Below, in pieces: positions 34,103 to 41,310 of a DNA stretch of 64,000 nucleotides. The notes beneath the pieces were generated by a model, which was not told the origin of the DNA, searched no databases, and worked only from the letters and a program-made list of their open reading frames with translations. Origin of the DNA: CAWEQW01 sp963811365 (GTDB lineage: Bacteria > Actinomycetota > Actinomycetes > Propionibacteriales > Nocardioidaceae); assembly GCA_963811365.1 (NCBI GenBank), contig CAWEQW010000008.1, positions 186,001 to 250,000 on the forward strand, written 5' to 3'. The position numbers were made by a program, and so were the translations under genes. The first letter of the stretch is position 1. Each line of letters begins with the position of its first letter.

Positions 34103-34108
34103 TAGGTT
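34103..34108 (+). promoter_or_regulatory. -10 box for a leaderless Lrp/AsnC-like mRNA
   Basis: TAGGTT (TANNNT) lies 7 bases before ATG 34115, again without a ribosome-binding site. Confidence 0.5.
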
Positions 34109-34114
34109 GACGCC

Positions 34115-34642
34115 ATGATCACCGCCATCGTCTTCGTGAACGCCGACGTCGCGCGGATCCCGGAGGTGGCCGAGCAGATCGCCACGCTCGAGGGAGTCAG
34201 CGAGGTCTACTCCGTGACGGGGCAGATCGACCTGATCGCGCTGGTCCGGGTGCGCAACCACGACGACGTCGCGGCCGTGGTCGCGGACCGGCTCAACAAG
34301 GTGCCCGGCGTGCAGGCCACCGAGACGCACATCGCGTTCCGCGCGTACTCGCAGCACGACCTTGAGAGTCGCCTTCTCGCTTGGGCTGGACTGAACCGCA
34401 ATGCCGATGGCGGGGCCCGGACCAAAGCCAGCCGGGCTCGTCAGGCTCGCCTTGACGCTTCTAGTGGGCTCGCTACTGCTACAGACAGCCTGGATTGTGA
34501 GCGTTCCTCCGTTCGCAGCCCACGACGAGTTCGATCACGCCTACCGGGCGCTCTCTGTGGCCCGCGGGCATTGGGACTCCACCGGTCAGCAGGCCGTCCA
34601 TGGCCGCGGAGACCTGGTCGTGGTGCCCCGGACCCTGGTTGA
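34115..34642 (+). CDS. Lrp/AsnC-type ligand-binding (RAM/DABB-like) protein with run-on C-terminus
   Basis: The first ~85 residues (ITAIVFVNADVARIPEVAEQIATLEGVSEVYSVTG ... ATETHIAFRAYSQHDLE) are a stand-alone Lrp/AsnC effector-binding domain with no DNA-binding part. Such proteins normally stop at about 75-90 residues. Here the frame has lost its native stop after HDLES and runs on for about 80 Arg/Ser-rich residues that are plainly non-native, overlapping the next gene on the same strand by about 240 bases. The 3' end therefore looks replaced by the incoming glycan island. Amino-acid binding is likely; ligand unknown. Confidence 0.7.
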   Translation: MITAIVFVNADVARIPEVAEQIATLEGVSEVYSVTGQIDLIALVRVRNHDDVAAVVADRLNKVPGVQATETHIAFRAYSQHDLESRLLAWAGLNRNADGGARTKASRARQARLDASSGLATATDSLDCERSSVRSPRRVRSRLPGALCGPRALGLHRSAGRPWPRRPGRGAPDPG

Positions 34643-35921
34643 CGCGGTCTCCTCGCTGTGTGACACGTACCGTTACACCGGCCACGACAACTGTCACCCG
34701 GTCTCTGACGTCGGCGACGGCATGGTGACTGTCGCCTCCGCGGCCGCTCGGTACGAGCCGGTGTTCTACGCGCTCATAGGGATGCCCGCTGCATGGTTCT
34801 CGGGCGCCTCGTCGTTGTACGCCATGCGGACGGTCGCCGCGCTCATGTGTGCGGCCTTCATCAGCCTCGCAGGGGTCTGCCTGGCCCGCTGGTCTCGGAC
34901 AGGTTGGCCATTCTTCGCTGCAGTTGTCGCATTCACACCGGTTCTCGCGTACAGCACCATGGTCGCCGCCCCGAACGGCCTCGAGATGGCGGCCGGGCTC
35001 GCCCTCTGGTGTGCGCTGCTCGGTCTGACCGGGCCGCTGGACAGCGCGACCGACGAGCGGCGACTGCTGTGGGCCGCCGTACTGCCCGCCGCGGTGCTCG
35101 GTGGCGTGCGGCAACTCGGTCCGCTGTGGCTGCTGCTCACTTTGAGTGCCGTGGCCATGCTCGCCGGAGCGTCCCGAGTCAAGGCGCTGCTGCGCCGTCA
35201 CCGCGCTCCGGCGTTCACACTGCTCGCCGTCTCAGCCGTTTGCGTCGCGGCCAACGTCGCCTGGATACGACATGCCAGATCTACCGCGATTGCGGCCAAC
35301 CCACAGAGTGGGTCGCCGGTGGCCGAGGCCATGGTTGACTCGGTGCTTTGGGTCTTCCAGTCGATCGCCGCATTCCCGGTCTACCCTGCCACGGCCCTGC
35401 CTGCGCCGCTCCCTATCTACCTCGGCTACCTGACGCTCGCGGCGATCCTGATCGTCCTCGGGCTCCGCAACGCTGTCCCACGCCTTCGTTGGACTATCGG
35501 GACGGTTTTGGCAATAACGTTGCTCCTACCCTTCACGCTGACCGTTCTGACGTACGAGGAGGATGGCGCCTTCTGGCAGGGGCGGTACCTGCTGCCGTAC
35601 TCGGTGGGCGCCTTCCTTCTTCTCGGGGTGGCCCTCGACCGGTCGAAGTCGGCGCCGAGGCTGACCCCCGCCTTCCTCGCTCCGGCGCTCTGCTTCGTGC
35701 TGGTAGCCCAGACGGTGAGCGTGTGGCATGTGTGGGCAAACCAACGGAGGTACAGTCCGCTGTCCGGCGACCCCTCATGGCCGATCCCGCCGGGATGGGT
35801 CGTGATCCTGCTTGCGACCGTCGGCATCTGCCTGCTGGTCTCTGGTCCGGTCGTCTACCACCGTCGTAAACCACTCGACGTGGCGCCGGAGCCCGGCCCA
35901 GGCCTGCCATCTCGCCGGTAG
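34401..35921 (+). CDS. DUF2142 family polytopic membrane protein
   Basis: A 506-residue protein with about ten or more membrane segments and the same family blocks as 4513-6036: VPPFAAHDEFDHAYRA, VAAPNGLEMAAGLALW, WQGRYLLPYSVG. ATG 34401 has no strong ribosome-binding site; ATG 34407 is an alternative. First gene of the glycan island. Likely acts in transport or modification of lipid-linked surface polysaccharide, not proven. It is followed by an AT-rich stretch (35930-36000) and a broken paralogue. Confidence 0.82.
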   Translation: MPMAGPGPKPAGLVRLALTLLVGSLLLQTAWIVSVPPFAAHDEFDHAYRALSVARGHWDSTGQQAVHGRGDLVVVPRTLVDAVSSLCDTYRYTGHDNCHPVSDVGDGMVTVASAAARYEPVFYALIGMPAAWFSGASSLYAMRTVAALMCAAFISLAGVCLARWSRTGWPFFAAVVAFTPVLAYSTMVAAPNGLEMAAGLALWCALLGLTGPLDSATDERRLLWAAVLPAAVLGGVRQLGPLWLLLTLSAVAMLAGASRVKALLRRHRAPAFTLLAVSAVCVAANVAWIRHARSTAIAANPQSGSPVAEAMVDSVLWVFQSIAAFPVYPATALPAPLPIYLGYLTLAAILIVLGLRNAVPRLRWTIGTVLAITLLLPFTLTVLTYEEDGAFWQGRYLLPYSVGAFLLLGVALDRSKSAPRLTPAFLAPALCFVLVAQTVSVWHVWANQRRYSPLSGDPSWPIPPGWVVILLATVGICLLVSGPVVYHRRKPLDVAPEPGPGLPSRR

Positions 35922-35990
35922 TCCGATCGGGCCACCTATCATTGTTCGGACGGTTTCTTCGGTTTCTTCCACCAAAGGTAAAAAAGTCCC

Positions 35991-36251
35991 TTAGCGTCGA
36001 TATATGACCGTCCGGAGCCCGGCGCCCTCACCGGCCGCCATCAGCCTGCCGTCAGCTGCGCTGCAGGGCACTGGTGCCGCCGCGTCGGGTCCGCTCTCGA
36101 CCCGTCGACGCGGGGTGTTCTCCGCGCGCATGATCGGGATACTGGGGAGGAGCGTCGCCCACAGCGCTAGCCCGGCGACCATCTCCACTCCGTTCGGAGC
36201 GCCCAGCGCGGGCTCGGCCGCACCCAGGATCACGGCACCGAGCGCGCATTG
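35991..36251 (-). pseudogene. inverted internal fragment of a DUF2142 gene
   Basis: Read on the minus strand it encodes GAPNGVEMVAGLALWATLL, the counterpart of APNGLEMAAGLALWCALL in the intact DUF2142 proteins, then an Arg/Ala-rich run to a stop at 35991. The next part of the same protein starts on the plus strand at 36252. The order and orientation show that a ~250-base piece of the gene was inverted in place. The first ~150 residues of the protein are missing altogether. Confidence 0.75.
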
Positions 36252-37061
36252 TTGGCCGCGGCGTTCGGCTCCGCCGTCGTGCTCGCGGTGGTCCGCTCGC
36301 TCGGACCGCTCTGGCTGGTGATGATCGTGCTCGCATGCCTCGCGGTTCTGGGACTGCCACGGGCGAAGCAGGTAGCTGTGCGGCACGCAGCCCTGGCGCT
36401 GACCGGGGCCGTGGTGGTCGGCGGAGCGGTCGTCGGCGGGCTGTGGTGGACCCGGGCCGCTGGCACGAACTCCCTCGAGACCAATCTGCATCTGACCGAT
36501 CCGGTCGGCAGGGCCCTTGCGTCGGTTCCCCTGTGGATGCTGCAGTCCGTCGCCGCCTTCCCGACGCGCCACGAGGCCGCACCGGCCATGGTCTACGCCT
36601 GCGGGCTGGTCGTCATAGCGGCCGTGCTCGGTCTCGGCCTTGCTGCCGCCGATCGTCGGATCCGGCTGGTTCTCACCGCCTGTCTCGCCGCTGCGTTCGT
36701 GGTCCCGCTGGTGCTCACGGTGCTCACGGTCAGCGCCGCCGATGTGGTCTGGCAGGGCCGCTATGGGATGCCGTTCATGCTCGGCCTCCCGCTGCTCGCC
36801 GGGCTGGCGATCGAAGCCCGTCCGGGTGGAGCTCGCAGCGCGGTGCCGTTGCTGACCGTCTGCTGGGCACCAGTCCTGGTCGCCCATCTTGTCGGCGTCA
36901 TCCACGTGCAGGTCAGCGAGTCCGGACCGACCGCGGCGGCCCACGCCGCGGGTTGGCACCCGGCGCCGACGATTCTGGTTCCGGCACTGACCGCGGCCGG
37001 CATGCTGGTTTGGTTCCTGGCGACTCTCCGGCGTCCGGCCCGGATCGAGGCAGTGCTATGA
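36252..37061 (+). pseudogene. C-terminal part of a broken DUF2142 gene
   Basis: About 270 codons: membrane segments beginning AAAFGSAVVLAVVRSLGPLWLV, with WQGRYGMPF and further hydrophobic helices, ending in an ATGA overlap with the GT2 gene. It aligns to roughly residues 210-500 of the intact DUF2142 proteins. The upstream part is inverted (35991-36251) or lost. The overlap with the next gene shows this was once the first gene of the operon. Confidence 0.8.
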
Positions 37062-37819
37062 CCGCAGTTCTCCCGGCACGGCCCATCCACGACCGCGTGC
37101 TGGTCGTGGTGCCGGCCTGGAACGAGGAGGGGTCGGTGAGCACGACCGTGCGGGAGATCGGCGCGGCCATCCCCGACGCGGATGTGCTCGTCGTCGACGA
37201 CGGCTCCACCGACGACACCGCCCTGGTCGCGCAGACCGCCGGGACGATGGTGTGCCGGCTGCCGTTCAACCTCGGGGTCGGCGGTGCGATGCGCGCCGGC
37301 TACCGGTTCGCGCTCCGCCACGGGTACGACGTCGTGGTGCAGGTCGACGCCGACGGGCAGCATGACCCGGCGTACATCCCTGCGCTGGTGGCTGCCCTCG
37401 CCGACAGCGACATCGTGATCGGTGCCCGGTTCGCCGGCGAGGGCGACTACCCGGCCCGTGGCATGCGCAAGGTGGCCATGCGGATGCTTGCCGGCACGCT
37501 GTCGAGGCGCGCGCACCAGCCGCTCACCGATGTGACCAGCGGCTTCCGGGCGGTGAACGGTCGGGCGATGAGGGTCTTCGCCACCCACTACCCCGCGGAA
37601 TATCTCGGCGACACGGTGGAGTCACTGGTGATCGCGCTTCGCCTGCAGTGCACGGTGCGGCAGGTCCCGGTCGCGATGCGTACCCGGTCGGCCGGCCGAC
37701 CGAGCCAGAGTTCCGTGCGGTCCGCCATCTACCTTCTGCGCGCAGTCGTCGCGCTGAACCTCGCGTTGGTGCGCCGCTGGCCGGTCAGCCTCGATCAGCG
37801 TCCGAAGGAGCTCGCGTGA
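37058..37819 (+). CDS. GT2 family glycosyltransferase (polyprenyl-phosphate mannose/glucose synthase-like)
   Basis: A 253-residue single-domain GT-A enzyme. VVVPAWNEEGSVSTTV, VLVVDDGSTDDTA, NLGVGGAMRAGYRFA and VVQVDADGQHDP (DxD-type metal site) are those of DPM1/GtrB-like synthases that move a sugar from a nucleotide to polyprenyl phosphate; RSAGRPSQSSVRSAIYLLRAV is the usual C-terminal helix. ATG 37058 overlaps the preceding stop. It is likely to work with the DUF2304 protein, its immediate neighbour in many genomes. Confidence 0.87.
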   Translation: MTAVLPARPIHDRVLVVVPAWNEEGSVSTTVREIGAAIPDADVLVVDDGSTDDTALVAQTAGTMVCRLPFNLGVGGAMRAGYRFALRHGYDVVVQVDADGQHDPAYIPALVAALADSDIVIGARFAGEGDYPARGMRKVAMRMLAGTLSRRAHQPLTDVTSGFRAVNGRAMRVFATHYPAEYLGDTVESLVIALRLQCTVRQVPVAMRTRSAGRPSQSSVRSAIYLLRAVVALNLALVRRWPVSLDQRPKELA

Positions 37820-38217
37820 AGGCCAACTTCGTCCTCGGTGTCGTCGGATCGATCCTGACTCTGGCTGTGCTCTTCGAGATGCTGCGCCGCCGACGGCTCC
37901 GTGAGAAGTACGCGGTCTTCTGGGCGGTCGTCGCGGTGTTGACACTGGTGGTCGCCGCGTTCCCGGTAGTCCTCACCTGGAGTGCGCACCTCATCGGCGT
38001 CCAGGTCCCTGCGAACCTGCTGTTCTTCGCCGCCAGCATGGTGCTTCTCGTGGTCAGCATCCAGCACAGCCATGAGCTCGGTCGCCTGGAGGACCGCTCC
38101 CGGACGCTCGCAGAAGAGGTTGCGCTACTTCGGATGAGCGTCGAACGTCGCGACCATGAACTGCTTGCGCCGACCGAAGACCCGGCCGTATCCCCGAGCC
38201 GGCGCCTGCAGGACTGA
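37816..38217 (+). CDS. DUF2304 family membrane protein
   Basis: A 133-residue protein starting at GTG 37816 in a GTGA overlap. Three hydrophobic segments (FVLGVVGSILTLAVLFEML, FWAVVAVLTLVVAAFPVVL, LLFFAASMVLLVVSIQHS) and then a charged helix (RLEDRSRTLAEEVALLRM). DUF2304 proteins regularly accompany polyprenyl-phosphate sugar synthases and may anchor or assist them at the membrane; no catalytic motif is present. Confidence 0.85.
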   Translation: MKANFVLGVVGSILTLAVLFEMLRRRRLREKYAVFWAVVAVLTLVVAAFPVVLTWSAHLIGVQVPANLLFFAASMVLLVVSIQHSHELGRLEDRSRTLAEEVALLRMSVERRDHELLAPTEDPAVSPSRRLQD

Positions 38218-38221
38218 GCTC

Positions 38222-39130
38222 ATGACAAGCGACAAGCCGACGATCGACATCGACATACTGATGGCGTTCTACGGCGATCTCGATCTCGCGCAACAGGCCG
38301 TCGCCAGCGTCCGGTCGCAAACCGACCCCGGATGGCGGCTGATCGTCCTCGACGACGCCAACCCGGATCCCTCGCTCGGCCCATGGTTGGCTGCGCTGAA
38401 GGATCCTCGCATCAGCTACACGAGAGCCCCGGTCAACGGCGGGGTCAACGCGTCGTTCAGCCGCCTCCTGTCAATGTCGACCGCGGAGCTTGTGACCTTC
38501 CTGGGCTGCGACGATCTGTTGCTCCCCACGTACGTCGAGCACATGAAGAACTCCGCGGCCCGGCTACCCGCCGCCACGATCTTCCACAGCGGCGTCGAGG
38601 TCATCGACGAGCACGGCGTCCTCACGCAGTCCATGACCGAACGCGTCAAGGCGGTCTTGAGGCCTCAGGTGCAGCCAGGTGTCACGCGGTTGCTGGAGGG
38701 GGAACGGCTGGCAGTGGGTCTGCTGCACGGTAACTGGACCTACTTCCCCTCGATCTGCTGGAGGCGGCAGCCCACAGCGACCGTCGGGTTCCCTGCGGCG
38801 CTGGAAGTCGTGTTGGACCTTTCGCTCCTCCTGGAGCTGGTGCACAAAGGCGCGATACTCGCACTCGACGACACGCCGGTCTTCCGCTACCGGCGACACC
38901 GGGCAAGTGCCTCGTCGTCCGGCGCACGAGACGCAAGCCGCTTCCACGAGGAGGCGGCGGTCTTCGACGAGTTCGCCAAGACGTTCCGCCGAGAGGGGTG
39001 GTCGGCCGCGGCATGGGCGGCGCGGTTGCGCGTCAGCTCCCGGCTGCATGCCGCGTCCGTGCTGCTGAAGACACGATGGCGTAGCGACGCGGGCACGACC
39101 CGCAGGCTGGTTCGGCACACAGTGATGTAG
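38222..39130 (+). CDS. GT2 family glycosyltransferase
   Basis: A 302-residue enzyme from ATG 38222. DILMAFYGDLDLAQQAVASVRSQT opens the GT-A fold, LIVLDDANPDP and FLGCDDLLLPTY carry the nucleotide and metal-binding aspartates (CDD as DxD equivalent), and the second half contains LDLSLLLELVHKG. It probably adds one sugar to a surface glycan; donor and acceptor are unknown. It lies 4 bases after the DUF2304 gene. Confidence 0.85.
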   Translation: MTSDKPTIDIDILMAFYGDLDLAQQAVASVRSQTDPGWRLIVLDDANPDPSLGPWLAALKDPRISYTRAPVNGGVNASFSRLLSMSTAELVTFLGCDDLLLPTYVEHMKNSAARLPAATIFHSGVEVIDEHGVLTQSMTERVKAVLRPQVQPGVTRLLEGERLAVGLLHGNWTYFPSICWRRQPTATVGFPAALEVVLDLSLLLELVHKGAILALDDTPVFRYRRHRASASSSGARDASRFHEEAAVFDEFAKTFRREGWSAAAWAARLRVSSRLHAASVLLKTRWRSDAGTTRRLVRHTVM

Positions 39131-39179
39131 CAGTTGTTGGCAAGCCGGGCAGGCAACGATCGAAGGCATCGGAGGCCTC

Positions 39180-39770
39180 ATGAGAACAGACACCGACGAC
39201 TACGCCACACGGCTCGTCACGCTGCAGGGCGCCTGGTGGAAGCGTGCGCTCAACGTGCAGGCGCCGTACCGGTGGAACATCCGGCGCCATGGGCTCGGAC
39301 GCACCCTCGATATCGGCTGCGGCATCGGCCGGAACCTGGCGTCGCTGCCACCAGGATCAGTGGGCGTCGACCACAACGCCACCTCCGTTGGGGTGGCCAG
39401 GACCCGGGGCCTGCGAGCGATGACCGTCGAGGAGTTCTTTGCCACCCAGGGAGACGACACCAGGCAGTTCGACGCCTTGCTCGTGGCTCATGTCTTGGAG
39501 CACCTGTCGCCGGTCGATGGCGAGAAACTGATGCGTTCGTACCTGCCCCATCTTCGCCGCGGAGGGCGGGTGATGCTGATCTGCCCGCAGGAGCGCGGTT
39601 ACGCCAGCGATCCCACGCATGTCCGGTGGTTGACCGGGGCGGATCTCGTCGGACTCTGCCGGGAGCTCGGTCTGCGGCCGAGGGCCTGGCGCAGCTTCCC
39701 GTTGCCACGCGCCGCCGGCAAGGTCTTCGCGTACAACGAGTTCAACGTGCTCGCCGCCAAGGACGACTGA
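39180..39770 (+). CDS. class I SAM-dependent methyltransferase
   Basis: A 196-residue enzyme. TLDIGCGIGRNL (residues ~43-54) is motif I, VGVDHNATSV motif II, and FDALLVAHVLEHL motif IV. The C-terminal end VFAYNEFNVLAAKDD closely resembles a 51-base remnant at 41243-41293. Within the glycan island it may methylate a sugar or a lipid-linked intermediate (inference from context). Confidence 0.85.
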   Translation: MRTDTDDYATRLVTLQGAWWKRALNVQAPYRWNIRRHGLGRTLDIGCGIGRNLASLPPGSVGVDHNATSVGVARTRGLRAMTVEEFFATQGDDTRQFDALLVAHVLEHLSPVDGEKLMRSYLPHLRRGGRVMLICPQERGYASDPTHVRWLTGADLVGLCRELGLRPRAWRSFPLPRAAGKVFAYNEFNVLAAKDD

Positions 39771-39859
39771 CGCCCGTAACGTCACCGCCCCACCTCGCCA
39801 AGCGCAGGCGCCGACAAGCCCTCATACCGTACGGTCCGGAAGGACCCCTTAGGCCCTTT

Positions 39860-40978
39860 CTAGGCCTGCAGACTCGACTGCCCGGTTTCAATGGGAGTAC
39901 GGATTACGGAAGACCGGCGACGTTGCGCCGGACGCTCTACGGCGAACCACGACAAAGCAGCCAACGGAAGGGTGAGTGATAATGACACTAACGTGAACAA
40001 GACCCAGCCGAGGCGAACGCCGGTAAGCACGAGCGCCTGCTGAACAACGAAGGCGTAGATGTAGGTCCCGTAAGAAAGATCGTTTCGGAGGACTAGTCGG
40101 CGCCGTCGGCCGAGCCACATCGCGATCACCAGACACAGGTACGCAATCGCCGGCGCAGCCAGGAGACGATAGTTCGGGAGCACGCTGCCACCCAAGAGAG
40201 CGGCTGTGCTGATCAGAGCCAATACCCCCGAAACCGGGATAAAGTCGCGCCACATCCACAGGAGTGCCCCGCAGGCGAACATCAGTCCACAGCGCGGCCC
40301 AACCCAGATGGGCGTGCCCGATGCGACCACTCCAATGAATGTCAGGGAAGCCGACAGTGCCCAGCAGACCACTGCCAACGCTAGTACAACCCGCGGTCGG
40401 AGAAGGCCGGTGAGGCCCAGCACGGCGACAGCCAGATAGCACATTGCCTCGTACCCAAGGGACCAAAGTGAACCGTCCCACACCCCTGACTGGGGAACAC
40501 CATGAGGACCACCATCTATCCCCCACACATGCACCCATGTGTCGGCGTTACCGAGCACATAGCGCCATTGACCCTGCATGGTTGGCTGAGCTGTTCGAGA
40601 CAGCCACGCCGCAACCGGGGCCACGACGAAGGCAGTCACGAGCAGGCACACCCACAGACCAGGGAGGATACGTCTCGCTCGCGCAATCAGGAACCGCCCC
40701 AAGTGGGGCTTGCGCATCCAAGCGCGGCAAATCAGAAATCCTGAAACAGCGAAGAACGAGTCGACCGCGATATCACCGAGAAATGCGGCCACATGGCTCG
40801 GCAGCCACGAGCCGCCGCGCAACGAATACGAATGCCAGACGATCACCTCAATAGCGAGGCAGAGCCGCAAGAAGTTGAGCGCGTTCGGAGCCTGGTCGAA
40901 CCGCTCGCCTACCATGTTGTCCGCCGGGGGCACCTTCCCATCATGGGGCCTCGAGCCATCCCGGAAAGGAGAGAACAC
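39860..40978 (-). CDS. acyltransferase family 3 (OafA/YrhL-like) membrane protein
   Basis: A 372-residue protein with about ten membrane segments. NALNFLRLCLAIEVIVWHSYSL has the N-terminal family motif and the His thought to be catalytic; FFAVSGFLICRAW and RARRILPGLWVCLLV follow in the usual order. Such enzymes O-acetylate surface glycans. Visibly lower GC and more A/T-ending codons than its neighbours, and opposite orientation to the rest of the island, point to separate acquisition. Confidence 0.87.
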   Translation of the reverse strand: MFSPFRDGSRPHDGKVPPADNMVGERFDQAPNALNFLRLCLAIEVIVWHSYSLRGGSWLPSHVAAFLGDIAVDSFFAVSGFLICRAWMRKPHLGRFLIARARRILPGLWVCLLVTAFVVAPVAAWLSRTAQPTMQGQWRYVLGNADTWVHVWGIDGGPHGVPQSGVWDGSLWSLGYEAMCYLAVAVLGLTGLLRPRVVLALAVVCWALSASLTFIGVVASGTPIWVGPRCGLMFACGALLWMWRDFIPVSGVLALISTAALLGGSVLPNYRLLAAPAIAYLCLVIAMWLGRRRRLVLRNDLSYGTYIYAFVVQQALVLTGVRLGWVLFTLVSLSLTLPLAALSWFAVERPAQRRRSSVIRTPIETGQSSLQA

Positions 40979-41242
40979 AAACGTCTGATACGCGACATCT
41001 AGCTATCATGCTCGCAACTCGCGATGCGCACCCGCACAGGTCACCCGTGACTGTCGCGTCAAGGGAACACTGGGACATGCGGAGCCTGCAGAAGCACGCA
41101 GCCAGCCTGGTAGTACTAGCCACTGGCCAGATTCGCACCGGGGGTCGATGCTGACTTCTGCGCAGGACGGGGCCGTGCCTGAGGCCCGCGTGTCGGGTGG
41201 CTGACCGGGCGCGCGTCTCGTCATGCTCAGCCGGGATCACGT
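40979..41242. other. gene-free stretch at the right end of the glycan island
   Basis: About 260 bases with no credible gene on either strand. It carries the likely promoter of the acyltransferase gene (CATGCTCGCAACTC region near 41000 on the opposite strand is AT-richer) and ends in the methyltransferase remnant. No repeat or attachment site was recognised. Confidence 0.35.
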
Positions 41243-41294
41243 CCAGGGTCTTCACCGACAACGAGTTAGACGTGCTGGCCACGAAGGACGCCTG
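41243..41294 (+). pseudogene. C-terminal remnant of a second methyltransferase gene
   Basis: Translates as RVFTDNELDVLATKDA followed by TGA, matching KVFAYNEFNVLAAKDD-stop at the end of the methyltransferase at 39180-39770. Only about 17 codons survive; upstream sequence is unrelated. It marks a former gene end next to malQ and suggests the island was inserted beside, or replaced, an older glycan cluster. Confidence 0.65.
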
Positions 41295-41310
41295 ACTACC
41301 CTGGCGGTCG

